Assembly: GCA_020403455.1 (NCBI GenBank)
Contig: JADBXP010000009.1
Span: 62,001-126,000, forward strand
Length of the DNA: 64,000 bases
Reading direction: 5' to 3'
Origin: Chitinophagaceae bacterium
Lineage (GTDB): Bacteria > Bacteroidota > Bacteroidia > Chitinophagales > Chitinophagaceae
Numbering within the stretch: position 1 is the first letter of the stretch; every line of letters starts with the position of its first letter. Both the position numbers and the translations under genes were made by a program. The notes beneath the pieces were generated by a model that was not told the DNA's origin, searched no databases, and worked only from the letters and a program-made list of their open reading frames with translations. Of the stretch, positions 25,836 to 35,800 are shown one piece after another.

Positions 25836-26631
25836 CCCGATCTATTGATTGAATGATTGAGAACGCATCGGCGTCTTTCCAAAAAGGAAGCCGGCTTCTG
25901 ATTTCTTCCAACACGTTCTTGTCCAACACCACTGTTTCTGTTCCGGGTTTGCCCGTTAATTGAACCAGTACCTGCCCCATCGGGTCTATCACCATGCTGT
26001 CTCCTAAATGCTCTAATCCATTGCCATCTGTGCCCACCCGATTAACTCCTATTACATAGCACTGATTTTCTATGGCCCTGGCAATCAGCAAAGACCTCCA
26101 GGCATGTGCTCGCTTGTCGGGCCAGTTGGCAACATAGACCAGTAAGTCATATTCAGGACGATTGAGCGTTTGTTGTCTTGACCAAACAGGAAAGCGAAGG
26201 TCATAACAAATCTGCCAAAGGATCCGCCAGCCGTTGGCCTGCGTGACCAGGCGATGTTCACCGGCGGCAAAGTGCTGGTCTTCTCCGGCCAAAGCAAACC
26301 GATGGCGCTTGTCATAGGTTGCCATTGCTCCATCGGGCTGCATCCAGATAAGTCGGTTAAAATATTGATTGTTCTCTTGGATGATCAAACTTCCCGCCAG
26401 AATGATGCGATGTCGGGAAGCCATGCGCCGCATCCACTGTACTGTTTCGCCTTCCATCGTCTCTGCCAACACTTCTGGTCGCATGCTAAAGCCCGTATTG
26501 AACATCTCCGGGAGAATCACCAGCTCTTGTGGGCCCTTGTTGTTAAGCATTTGCTCGAGCTGCAGAAGGTTTTTTTCTTTGTCCTCCCAATGAAGATCAG
26601 CCTGAATCAGTGTACAGTGTAAGCGGCCCAT
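25825..26631 (-). CDS. carbon-nitrogen hydrolase (Nit2/omega-amidase YafV-like)
   Basis: 268 residues of the nitrilase superfamily. Catalytic triad: Glu42 (VILPEMFNTGF), Lys in YDKRHRFA, and Cys in ICYDLRFPVW. The closest branch by motif is the omega-amidase group that hydrolyses alpha-ketoglutaramate and alpha-ketosuccinamate. Its C-terminal sequence overlaps the nagA start by 11 nt. The functional link to nagA is not obvious. Confidence 0.9.
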   Translation of the reverse strand: MGRLHCTLIQADLHWEDKEKNLLQLEQMLNNKGPQELVILPEMFNTGFSMRPEVLAETMEGETVQWMRRMASRHRIILAGSLIIQENNQYFNRLIWMQPDGAMATYDKRHRFALAGEDQHFAAGEHRLVTQANGWRILWQICYDLRFPVWSRQQTLNRPEYDLLVYVANWPDKRAHAWRSLLIARAIENQCYVIGVNRVGTDGNGLEHLGDSMVIDPMGQVLVQLTGKPGTETVVLDKNVLEEIRSRLPFWKDADAFSIIQSIDRDEQ

Positions 26632-26675
26632 GTGCTTGTTTTAATTGTTTAATATTACTGATATTTATGCTAGGG

Positions 26676-27155
26676 TTACTTCTTTTTTTGACCTGGCACT
26701 ATTTGCTGCTGGATGCCGGAAATCAAGGCTGACTCATATCCTTTCCGCAAGAGCGAAGCCCGAACCCTGGCCCAACGTTTTGGTTCCGGGTGGCTGGCCT
26801 GCTGTCGCCAGGACTTCCCTGCAAGTCGCAATAACGTGCTTGTATATTCAGCAGCGGATAGCTCCCCCAGAGCTCTCATGATCAACGGCTGTGGTACTCC
26901 TTTTGCCCTCAGGGCAGCCTCAATTTTCTTACGGCCCCACTGCTTTTGTCGAAAATGTCCGCCGGCAAACATACGCGCATACCGCTCCTCGTTGAGAAAA
27001 TCCTGCTCTTGCAGCCGAGCAATGAATTCATTGGCAGACTCCCCCACAAACCCCTTGGTTCTAAGTTTCAACCGAACCTCACTAATACATCGCTCCCGAT
27101 AGGCACAAAAACGTGTTAACCAGGGAAAAAGTGGCTCTGCTTCTGCTGACTGCAT
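26676..27155 (-). CDS. recX: regulatory protein RecX
   Basis: 159 residues of three-helix repeats typical of RecX: CAYRERCISEVRLKL, FLNEERYARMF, GRKKIEAALRAKGV and a last repeat with KGYESALI. RecX caps and restrains RecA filaments. recA is 17 kb away, not adjacent. The ATG at 27155 is preferred; an in-frame ATG at 27191 is possible, but a -7-like TAACTTGC sits between the two. Downstream on minus is the nitrilase after 44 nt. Confidence 0.88.
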   Translation of the reverse strand: MQSAEAEPLFPWLTRFCAYRERCISEVRLKLRTKGFVGESANEFIARLQEQDFLNEERYARMFAGGHFRQKQWGRKKIEAALRAKGVPQPLIMRALGELSAAEYTSTLLRLAGKSWRQQASHPEPKRWARVRASLLRKGYESALISGIQQQIVPGQKKK

Positions 27156-27306
27156 CCCATTTCTTTGAGGGCAAGTTACTGCTATTCTCATCGCTTGGTG
27201 CTAAATCTAAGGCAATAAAAATATCCCTCCCGTCAATTCCGGGTTCTTGTTTTTCACACCTGCTATTTTGGGAATAAAACGCTATTAAAAATTAAACAAA
27301 TTGCAG

Positions 27307-27314
27307 TAGGTTTG
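27307..27314 (+). promoter_or_regulatory. -7 promoter element TAGGTTTG before dnaN
   Basis: Exact TAnnTTTG match 22 nt upstream of the dnaN ATG. No clear -33 element at the expected distance. Confidence 0.5.
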
Positions 27315-27336
27315 TTGCCAACCTAAAACACTTAGA

Positions 27337-28452
27337 ATGAAATTTATTGTCAACTCTTCTGCTCTGCTGAAACACCTGCAACAAATCAGTGGAGTAATCA
27401 ATACCAATACTGTTTTGCCGATTCTGGAGGACTTTCTTTTTGAGATTCAGGATGAAAAACTTACCGTGATAGCGACCGATCTGGAAACCGTTATGCACAT
27501 TCGCATGGAAGTTAAAAGCAAAACCAATGGAAAGGTGTGTATTCCTGCCCGTATCCTGCTCGATTCTTTAAAAAACATCGGCGACCAGCCGCTCACTTTC
27601 AATATCGATAAAAATTTCGCGGTAGAAATCACGAGCGATAATGGTAAGTATAAAGTGATGGGAGAAAATCCGGACAACTTTCCAAAAGAACCTACGGCAG
27701 ACGATACTACCAGCTTCGAAATGACCAGCAACGCATTGCTGACCGCCATCAACAAAACTTTGTTTGCAGTCAGCAGCGACGATCTGCGCCCTGCTATGAC
27801 AGGGGTTTTCTTTGAATTGTCACCTAAGGGAATTCAGTTTGTTGCTACAGATGCCCACCGCCTCGTTCGATACAAAAGAACAGATTTCAGCGCAGGAAAA
27901 ACGGACTCCTTCATTGTACCCAAGAAGCCGTTGAACCTGTTGAAAGGCGCATTGCCCGCAACCGACGATCCCATCAACATCAGCTATAACAGCAATCATT
28001 TCTTTGTGACCCATGGAGATACACAAATGATTTGCCGTCTGATTGATGCACGTTTCCCTGACTATAAAGTGGTAATCCCGGCGAACAATCCCTATAGTCT
28101 TATTGTCAACAAAAACTCTTTTCAAAATGCCTTGCGCAGGGTGAATGTATTCAGCAACAAAAGTACCAACCAAGTTGCTCTGAGTATTTCCGGCAGCGAA
28201 CTTCAAATGGCAGCACAGGATGTTGACTTCAGCTTCGAAGGTAATGAGCGCATGAGCTGTCAATATGATGGTGAAGACATTCAAATTGCCTTTAATGCGA
28301 AGTTTATGATTGAAATGCTGAGCGCTGCGGAAACAGATGACGTTCGTCTCGAGCTTTCAACCCCTTCAAAGGCCGGGTTAATAAAGCCTTCTGAACAAGC
28401 CGAAGGGGAGGACCTGCTGATGCTGGTCATGCCGCTGATGCTGAACAACTAA
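27337..28452 (+). CDS. dnaN: DNA polymerase III beta subunit (sliding clamp)
   Basis: 371 residues, the standard clamp length, covering all three clamp domains: MKFIVNSSALLKHLQQISG at the start, an internal FAVSSDDLRPAMTGVFFE, and the C-terminal LLMLVMPLMLNN that ends in the M-P-x-x family tail. It tethers polymerase III to DNA as a ring dimer. dnaA, recF and gyrB are not next to it, which is common in Bacteroidota. It stands alone with its own promoter. Confidence 0.97.
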   Translation: MKFIVNSSALLKHLQQISGVINTNTVLPILEDFLFEIQDEKLTVIATDLETVMHIRMEVKSKTNGKVCIPARILLDSLKNIGDQPLTFNIDKNFAVEITSDNGKYKVMGENPDNFPKEPTADDTTSFEMTSNALLTAINKTLFAVSSDDLRPAMTGVFFELSPKGIQFVATDAHRLVRYKRTDFSAGKTDSFIVPKKPLNLLKGALPATDDPINISYNSNHFFVTHGDTQMICRLIDARFPDYKVVIPANNPYSLIVNKNSFQNALRRVNVFSNKSTNQVALSISGSELQMAAQDVDFSFEGNERMSCQYDGEDIQIAFNAKFMIEMLSAAETDDVRLELSTPSKAGLIKPSEQAEGEDLLMLVMPLMLNN

Positions 28453-28470
28453 TTCTTATTGTAGGGTTAC

Positions 28471-28497
28471 CCGGCAAGCGGCTTCACTGTTTGCCGG
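28471..28497 (+). terminator. hairpin downstream of dnaN
   Basis: Inverted repeat CCGGCAA/TTGCCGG with a 13-nt loop, 19 nt after the dnaN stop. There is no T-run after it, so it could be an RNA-stabilising hairpin instead of an intrinsic terminator. Confidence 0.35.
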
Positions 28498-28579
28498 ATA
28501 GGCGATATGGTTGGGGAAAAATGAAACAAGTTCGGCCACGACTGGCTTTGTTCGTAACTTGTGCATTCATTGATTTACC

Positions 28580-29401
28580 ATGATCGAGTCCATCATTCAG
28601 TATTTTTCTACCATCCCCAGCCTGCATCGTGCATTGATTTTAGCAGGTGGTATATCTTTCTTTTGGCTGGCTGAATCGGCAATTCCTTTGTTCCGGTTTT
28701 CCTACCACAAATGGAAACACGCGGGCGTCAACCTCTTCTTTACAGCCACCACCATTGTCGTAAACTTTGCTCTCGCCTTTTTGCTTGTCAAAGCAGGTGA
28801 CTATGTTGTTCAAAATAAATTCGGGTTGCTTTATATTTTTCCGCTCCCCAACTGGCTTTTTCTCCTTGCAGGCCTGTTGTTATTAGACCTGGTTGGGGCA
28901 TGGTTGGTGCACTATGTTGAGCACAAGGTGAAGTGGATGTGGAAATTCCACATGGTACATCATGCCGACACACATGTAGATACTACCACCGCCAATCGCC
29001 ACCACCCGGGAGAAAGTTTTTTTCGCTTCATCTTCACCCTCGCAGGTGTCATGTTGCTTGGAACACCTGTCTGGCTGGTCATGATTTATCAAAGCTGCAG
29101 CGTTGTGCTTACACAGTTTAACCACGCCAATATCCGCCTGCCCGAAAAGCTAGATCAGGTCATCAGCTGGGTGCTGGTGTCTCCCAACATGCACAAAGTA
29201 CACCACCACTATATGCGACCGGAGACTGATACCAATTATGGAAATATTTTTTCTGTATGGGATCGGCTTTTCGGCACCTACCACTATACCCCTGTTGACC
29301 AATTGAAATACGGACTCGATGTGTTGGATGATACAACAGATGAAAACATGGGATTTCAGTTGGGGATACCCTTTAATAAAACCATCAAAACGGATCGCTG
29401 A
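28580..29401 (+). CDS. sterol desaturase/fatty acid hydroxylase family membrane protein
   Basis: 273 residues with four or so membrane helices and the histidine clusters that bind a di-iron centre: HYVEH, FHMVHHAD, ANRHHPGE and HKVHHHYM. Family members hydroxylate or desaturate lipids at a membrane carbon. The lipid cannot be told from sequence; in Bacteroidota, sphingolipid, carotenoid or alkyl-lipid hydroxylation are options. kdsB starts 15 nt downstream, suggesting shared transcription and a surface-lipid role. A weaker -7-like TAACTTGT lies upstream. A second family member is at 55965-56732. Confidence 0.88.
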   Translation: MIESIIQYFSTIPSLHRALILAGGISFFWLAESAIPLFRFSYHKWKHAGVNLFFTATTIVVNFALAFLLVKAGDYVVQNKFGLLYIFPLPNWLFLLAGLLLLDLVGAWLVHYVEHKVKWMWKFHMVHHADTHVDTTTANRHHPGESFFRFIFTLAGVMLLGTPVWLVMIYQSCSVVLTQFNHANIRLPEKLDQVISWVLVSPNMHKVHHHYMRPETDTNYGNIFSVWDRLFGTYHYTPVDQLKYGLDVLDDTTDENMGFQLGIPFNKTIKTDR

Positions 29402-29416
29402 TCCCTTTCTGTTGCA

Positions 29417-30145
29417 ATGAATAAAATTGCGATGATACCGGCCCGTTATGCCGCTACCCGTTTCCCGGCAAAACTCATGCAACCACTTGGCAACAAAACG
29501 GTCATTCGTCATACCTATGACAATACTGTTGCCACAGGATTGTTTGATGCGGTTTACGTAGTAACCGATAGTGATATCATCTTCGAAGAAATAACGACCA
29601 ATGGCGGAAAGGCCATCATGAGCCAGCGCAATCACGAAAGTGGCAGCGACCGAATTGCAGAAGCCATCGAAAACCTGCAGGCAGAAATCGTTGTGAACGT
29701 TCAAGGAGACGAGCCTTTTGTGAAAAAAGAACCCCTGCAAAAATTGTTGTCTGTTTTTGAGGGCGACAATGGCGAAACCGTTCTTGTGGCTTCTCTCATG
29801 CAAGTGATGACAAATCCGGAACAAATCAAAGACCCCAATTTTGTAAAAGTCGCAGTTGACAAAAACTTCCATGCGCTTCTTTTTTCCAGAAGCGTTATTC
29901 CCTTTCCCCGCTCTGTTGACCCCGCACCTATTTACTATGAACACATCGGGGTGTATGCTTTTCGAAGGCAAGCACTGCTCGATTTTACACAATGGCCGAT
30001 GACACCACTCGAGTCGGCAGAAAAAATTGAATGTCTTCGCTACCTGGAAAATGGTGTCCGCATTAAAATGGTTGTCACCGATTACATGGGCGTGGAAATC
30101 GACACCCCGGAAGACCTTGCTAAAGCTGCTGAATTGCTGAGTTAA
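29417..30145 (+). CDS. kdsB: 3-deoxy-manno-octulosonate cytidylyltransferase KdsB
   Basis: 242 residues. CTP-binding N-terminus [15 protein letters not shown], then [22 protein letters not shown] and a C-terminal VEIDTPEDL. It activates Kdo (or Kdo8N in organisms with KdnA/KdnB) as the CMP sugar for LPS inner core. A KdnB-like oxidase lies 1.5 kb downstream on the same strand, so the 8-amino sugar may be the real substrate here. It is 15 nt after the desaturase-family gene. Confidence 0.96.
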   Translation: MNKIAMIPARYAATRFPAKLMQPLGNKTVIRHTYDNTVATGLFDAVYVVTDSDIIFEEITTNGGKAIMSQRNHESGSDRIAEAIENLQAEIVVNVQGDEPFVKKEPLQKLLSVFEGDNGETVLVASLMQVMTNPEQIKDPNFVKVAVDKNFHALLFSRSVIPFPRSVDPAPIYYEHIGVYAFRRQALLDFTQWPMTPLESAEKIECLRYLENGVRIKMVVTDYMGVEIDTPEDLAKAAELLS

Positions 30146-30192
30146 TCAATCTCCCCATTACACTGTTTTTTTCATCGTGCATTCTGTCTGTT

Positions 30193-30217
30193 GTCGCGAT
30201 AGATGTCTCGATAGATG
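30193..30217 (+). repeat. two-copy 12-bp tandem repeat upstream of the MFS gene
   Basis: GTC(G/T)CGATAGAT occurs twice head-to-tail, so CGATAGATG is at 30197-30205 and again at 30209-30217. It sits in the 146-nt kdsB-MFS gap about 75 nt before the MFS start and could be a regulator binding site. No function is known to me. Confidence 0.5.
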
Positions 30218-30291
30218 ACCCTTGTGTTTGAAAAGGTCAGCCAAGACATCAATTGGGTTTTTTCATTATCTTCCTTGTTGATTTTTTGCTT

Positions 30292-31650
30292 ATGAAAAAT
30301 AGTCTGTTGGTTCGCTGGTCCATCGTCGTTTCTCTGGCCGGCTTCATTTTCGGATTTGACACCGTTGTTATCTCCGGTGCCAATCAGCCTATCAAAGAGC
30401 TCTGGCATACTTCTCCCATCTTTCACGGATTTTTTATCATGTCCATGGCGCTCTGGGGCACTGTCTTAGGGGCGCTGTTCGGAGGCATCCCCACCCAAAT
30501 CTGGGGAAGAAAAAAAGTGTTGCTCTGGGTGGGCATCCTTTTCACTGTCTCTGCTTTTGGTACAGCCCTTGCCAATGACCCCTACTTGTTTTCCTTCTTC
30601 CGCTTTATCGGCGGCGTTGGTATCGGTATTTCTTCTGTTGTAGCACCTATTTATATTTCTGAAATCGCAACGCCCACAACCCGTGGACGACTCGTGGCGC
30701 TGTATCAGTTCAATATTGTATTCGGTATCCTCGTTGCATTTGTCAGCAACTACGCGCTAGCGGGTTTCGGAGGAGACAACGATTGGCGTTGGATGCTGGG
30801 CGTGTTGGCAATTCCTTCCATCCTTTATACACTGCTTGTTTTCAGTATCGCTGAAAGTCCCCGCTGGCTTATAACCAAACAAAATAATCTTGCCAAAGCA
30901 AAAGAAATTCTGCTGAGCGCAGGAGTGGAAAACGTGGATGAGGCGGTAGAAGAAATTCTCTCAGGTAGCTCAAACGACGAAAGCCAGCAATCTTCAGTTG
31001 GCTTGCTGAATAAAAAACATCGGCGCCTTGTTGCATTGGCGTTCATGATTGCATTTTTCAATCAGCTCTCCGGTATTAATTTTATCTTGTATTACGCACC
31101 GGAGATTCTGGAGCAGGCAGGCCTCGCAACACGCGACTCTTTGTTCAACTCTATCGCCATAGGCAGCACCAACCTGGTATTCACTTTTGTGGGACTCTAC
31201 CTGATCGACCGCTTGGGAAGAAAAACCTTGTTGTTGATAGGCTCCATTGGTTATATCATAAGCCTATCCCTGGTTGCTTATGCGTTCTATGCACACACCG
31301 GACCCGTCTTCCTGATGTCTTTCCTCCTTCTTTTCATTGCGGCACATGCTATAGGACAAGGCGCTGTGATCTGGGTGTTTATTTCCGAAATCTTTCCTAC
31401 CCGTATCCGCAGTGCCGGCCAATCATTTGGTGCCAGCATTCATTGGGTGTTTGCCGCCCTCATCACACTTGTAACACCGGTGTTCCTGGACAAAGAAAAT
31501 GGCATCTTCAAAGAAAACCCCTGGCCCATCTTTGCCTTCTTCGCCGGCATGATGGTGTTGCAACTAATCTGGGTGCTCATGCGTGTTCCGGAAACAAAAG
31601 GCATCTCATTGGAAGAACTGGAAAAGAAGCTACTGTCAAAGGAGTCTTAG
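30292..31650 (+). CDS. sugar porter family MFS transporter
   Basis: 452 residues with 12 membrane helices and the sugar-porter signatures: GFDTVVISGA in helix 1, a conserved G-R-K loop (WGRKK), PIYISEIATPTTRGRLV after helix 4, RLGRKTLLL in the second half, and VPETKG near the C-terminus. It is likely a proton-coupled sugar symporter of the XylE/GLUT type. The ATG at 30292 (MKNSLLVRW) is preferred to a TTG 13 codons upstream. It lies between kdsB and the KdnB-like gene; whether its substrate is linked to them is unknown. Confidence 0.93.
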   Translation: MKNSLLVRWSIVVSLAGFIFGFDTVVISGANQPIKELWHTSPIFHGFFIMSMALWGTVLGALFGGIPTQIWGRKKVLLWVGILFTVSAFGTALANDPYLFSFFRFIGGVGIGISSVVAPIYISEIATPTTRGRLVALYQFNIVFGILVAFVSNYALAGFGGDNDWRWMLGVLAIPSILYTLLVFSIAESPRWLITKQNNLAKAKEILLSAGVENVDEAVEEILSGSSNDESQQSSVGLLNKKHRRLVALAFMIAFFNQLSGINFILYYAPEILEQAGLATRDSLFNSIAIGSTNLVFTFVGLYLIDRLGRKTLLLIGSIGYIISLSLVAYAFYAHTGPVFLMSFLLLFIAAHAIGQGAVIWVFISEIFPTRIRSAGQSFGASIHWVFAALITLVTPVFLDKENGIFKENPWPIFAFFAGMMVLQLIWVLMRVPETKGISLEELEKKLLSKES

Positions 31651-31670
31651 ATGCTGCACAAGGATTATAG

Positions 31671-31678
31671 TATCTTTG
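31671..31678 (+). promoter_or_regulatory. -7 promoter element TATCTTTG before the kdnB-like gene
   Basis: Exact TAnnTTTG match 19 nt before the ATG at 31698, so the oxidase gene can be transcribed independently of the MFS gene. Confidence 0.5.
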
Positions 31679-31697
31679 AAAATCAATCTTTCTGTAT

Positions 31698-32777
31698 ATG
31701 CCTCCTACTTTCAGGAATTTTAAAATGGTTGGCTACGTTGTCTATGGTCGCGGTAGCCTGAATCAACTCGACAGCATTCTTGCCCCCCAAAGAAAACAAG
31801 GTGCTCCCATGATTTTTTTGGTTGACCACTTTTTTCAGGGGCACGCCCTCTGCAATAGAATTCCACTCAGAGACAATGACGAGCTAATCTTCGCAGACGT
31901 TACCTACGAGCCAAAAACAACACAGGTAGATGCGCTGGCACAACAATTGAAAGAAAAGTATGGCACCGTGAGCGGCATCATCGGCATCGGCGGCGGCTCT
32001 ACCCTCGACCTGGCAAAAGCTGTTTCTCTGATGATGAACAACCCCGGCAGCTCAGCAGACTACCAGGGTTGGGACCTGGTAAAACTTCCCGGAGTATATA
32101 AAGTAGGTATCCCCACGCTGAGCGGAACAGGTGCAGAAGTGAGTCGCACCACCGTTCTCACCGGCCCCACCCGCAAACTCGGCATGAACAGTGACTTCAC
32201 CCCCTTCGACCAAATTGTATTAGACCCGGAGCTCACAAAAAACGCTCCGGTGAATCAGCGATTTTATACTGGTATGGATTGTTACATTCACTGCATCGAA
32301 AGCCTGGAGGGCACCTATCTCAACGAGTTCAGCAAGAGCTACGGAGAGAAAGCGCTGGAGCTTTGCCGACAAGTTTTTGTACACAGCAACGAATGGACCG
32401 ATGCCTGTGATGACCAACTCATGATGGCCTCCTACGCCGGTGGTATGAGCATTGCCTACTCGCAAGTGGGAGTGGCACATGCGGTAAGCTACGGACTTAG
32501 CTACCTGCTGGGCACCAAACACGGTATCGGCAACTGCATCGTGATGAATCACCTGGAGGAATATTATCCCGACGGTGTGAATGAATTCAAACACATGGTT
32601 GAAAAGAACAACATCGAAATACCACAGGGCATTTGTAAAGGATTAAATGACGCAGACTTCAATAAGATGATTGATGTCTCACTCGGAATGAAGCCGCTCT
32701 GGGAAAACGCCCTTGGTACTGATTGGGAGAAAATAATGACCCGCGACAAACTCCGAGCGCTCTACGAAAAATTATAA
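31698..32777 (+). CDS. kdnB: KdnB-like 3-deoxy-manno-octulosonate 8-oxidase (iron-type alcohol dehydrogenase)
   Basis: 359 residues of the iron-containing alcohol dehydrogenase family. NAD-binding GIGGGSTLDLAKAVSL and the metal-site region VAHAVSYGLSYLLGTKHGIGN are clear. Family-specific stretches such as TGMDCYIHCIESLEGTYLNE and QGWDLVK match what I recall of Shewanella KdnB, which oxidises C8 of Kdo before the KdnA aminotransferase makes 8-amino-3,8-dideoxy-Kdo (Kdo8N). kdsB lies just upstream. No kdnA is in the window, so full Kdo8N synthesis is inference. Confidence 0.82.
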   Translation: MPPTFRNFKMVGYVVYGRGSLNQLDSILAPQRKQGAPMIFLVDHFFQGHALCNRIPLRDNDELIFADVTYEPKTTQVDALAQQLKEKYGTVSGIIGIGGGSTLDLAKAVSLMMNNPGSSADYQGWDLVKLPGVYKVGIPTLSGTGAEVSRTTVLTGPTRKLGMNSDFTPFDQIVLDPELTKNAPVNQRFYTGMDCYIHCIESLEGTYLNEFSKSYGEKALELCRQVFVHSNEWTDACDDQLMMASYAGGMSIAYSQVGVAHAVSYGLSYLLGTKHGIGNCIVMNHLEEYYPDGVNEFKHMVEKNNIEIPQGICKGLNDADFNKMIDVSLGMKPLWENALGTDWEKIMTRDKLRALYEKL

Positions 32778-32804
32778 TTGTTCACCTACCAACGTTTGTT
32801 TGTT

Positions 32805-35800
32805 ATGAAAAAACTTTTGCTGTCTGCTGCCGGCCTGTTGCTTTGTGTGCTGGTGTTTGCCCAATCTTTTTCACCCCAGCTTTTCAATAGTTTACGCTGG
32901 CGCATGATTGGCCCCTTTCGGGGCGGAAGAACAGTAGGTGCCGTAGGCGTTCCCGCACAGCCCGGTGTTTTTTATATCGGTGTGAACAACGGTGGCGTTT
33001 GGAAAACAACCGACTATGGAAGAACCTGGAAACCCGTTTTCGACAAGGAAAGCACCGGCTCTGTTGGTGATGTTACCGTATCTGCTTCTAACCCCAACAT
33101 GGTAGTGGTTGCTTGCGGCGAAGGATTGCAAAGACCCGATCTTTCGATTGGCAATGGCGTCTATAAATCAATGGACGGCGGCAAAACATGGAAACACCTG
33201 GGACTTAGTAATGGACAACAGATTGGGAATGTCATCATCGACCCTACCAACGATAACAGAATTTTTGTTGCCGTGTTGGGCCATCCCTACGGTCCCAATA
33301 CAGAAAGAGGTGTTTATCGTTCGCTCGATGGCGGTAATAATTGGGAGCGGGTACTCTATATCGATGAGAACACGGGTGCCACACAAGTTAGCTTCGACCC
33401 CAATGATCCAAACATATTATATGCTGATCTCTGGGCAGGCAGGCAGGGGCCCTGGGAGAATGGTGCCTGGAATGGGCCTGAAAGCGGACTTTTCAAATCA
33501 ACAGACGGCGGTAAAACATGGAAGAAGCTAACCAAAGGATTGCCAACCACAGCACAAGGATTGGGCAGAATTGGATTTTGCATTGCCCCCTCTAACAGCA
33601 AACGACTCTATGCAACTGTTGATGCCGGAGAATATGGTGGCATCTATCGCAGCGATGATGCAGGTGAAAGCTGGACCAACATCAACAAAGACGCAAGGCT
33701 ATGGGGCAGGGGAAGCGACTTCGCGGAAGTAAAAGCAGATCCTACCAACGAAGACATTGTTTATACCGCCAATGTAGTTACCTGGAAATCTGTTGATGGT
33801 GGAAAAAACTGGACCGCTTTTAGAGGTGCTCCCGGTGGCGATGATTACCACAGAATCTGGATTCATCCCACCAACCCAAAAATCATGTTGTTCGCTGTTG
33901 ATCAGGGAGCGATTATCACTGTGAACGGTGGGGAAACTTTTTCCTCCTGGTACAACCAACCGACTGCTCAATTTTATCATGTCAGCACCGACAACGATTT
34001 TCCTTACAATGTTTATGGCGGACAACAAGAGAGCGGCTCCGCTTGCGTAGCTTCTCGAGGCAATGACGGTCAAATCACTGCCAGAGAATTTCATCCCGTT
34101 GGTGTAGAAGAATATGGTTATGTGGCCGCCGACCCGCTGAACCCCAATATTATTTATGGCGGCAAGATCACCCGGTTTGATAAAAGAACCGGACAAGTAC
34201 AAAACATCGCACCTGAAGCGGTTCGCTCGGGGAAGTATCGCTTTCTTCGAACCGCCCCCGTTCTTTTTTCTCCCATCGATCCTAAAACACTCTACTTTGC
34301 AGGAAACGTACTGTTCAAAACCACCACTGAAGGAAATAGCTGGGATATTATAAGTCCGGACCTTACCAGAGAAAGTTGGGACATCCCCGCAAGTGTTGGC
34401 ATTTATGCATCAGAAGAAATGAAAAAAATGCCGAGAAGGGGGGTAATCTACACCGTAGCACCTTCTTTCAAAAGCATGAATACCATTTGGGCAGGAACAG
34501 ATGATGGATACATTCAGGTAACCAATGATGGAGGGAAGTCCTGGAAAAATGTTACCCCAAAAGAAATTACTTCCTGGAGCAAAATATCGCTCATGGAAGC
34601 AAGTCACTTCAATCCACAAGGCGCCTATGCTGCAGTCAACAGAATCCGATGCAGCGATATGAAACCATATATATATAAAACAGCCGATGGCGGAAAATCC
34701 TGGCAACTAATTACGCGCGGGCTTCCCGACAACGAGCCGATCAATGTTGTAAGAGAAGATCCTGTAAGAAAGGGGCTGCTTTTCGCAGGATCTGAAAATG
34801 CAGTTTATGTTTCATTCGATGATGGAGAACACTGGCAATCACTTCGGCTGAATATGCCGGCTACTTCCATCAGAGATCTGGTCATCAAAGACGACGATCT
34901 CGTGGTAGGTACCCACGGAAGAAGTTTCTGGATCATGGATGGCATCAACCCATTAAGACAGCTTACCGAAACTGCTGCGCGCTCTGCTGCTATTCTCTAT
35001 CAGCCGGCAACCACCTGGCGGGTAAGATGGAATATGTATACAGATACGCCATTCCCGCAGGAAGAACCCGCAGGAGAAAACCCTCCCGATGGCGCTGCCA
35101 TTCATTACTATTTACAAGAGCCTGCTCAAGGAGAGGTTGTACTTGAAATTGCCGATGCTGCCGGAAAAATTATTCGCCGTTTTAGCAGCAATGATGCCGG
35201 TTATTCGTTGCCTGCTGATTTGAATATTCCGCTCTATTGGATTCGGCCGCAGGAAAAGCTATCAACAGCCAAAGGCGCTCATCGTTTTGTATGGGATCTT
35301 CGCTATGCCCCATTAGAAACATCTGTGTCTTTTCCCATTGCTGCCGTTTACAAAAACACAGCTCCTGAAAGCGCATCGCCCTGGGTATTGCCGGGCAATT
35401 ATTCCGTAACGCTGATAGTAAATGGTAAGGCATATTCTCAGCCCCTGGTCATTAAAATGGATCCTCGAGTTAAAGTTACTCAGGAACAATTGGTACAGTT
35501 GCACAACGTCTCACTCACTTGTTACCAGGCAAGACAAACAGCCTTGCAGGGTCTGCAGGAAATCAGTGTTGTCAAAAAACAAATCAAAGAATGGCTGGCT
35601 GCCGATCGGCCCGATAAAGATAAAATTTCGCTATTGGAACAGCAGGTCGCAGAGGTCGAAGGAATAGGTGGTGGAAGAAGAGGGCGAGGTCCGTCTACCG
35701 GACAACCAGGATTTGCCACATTGGAAGGGAGGCTGGCGACTCTGGGTGGTATTTGGCAGGAGTCTGATCGCTTGCCTACTCGTCAATCAATAGAGGCAAT

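Noticed and set aside
29150..29992. 280-codon open frame on minus across the desaturase-family gene and kdsB
   Set aside because: It is antisense to two genes with clear family motifs, has no recognisable domain and no promoter. It is a shadow frame.
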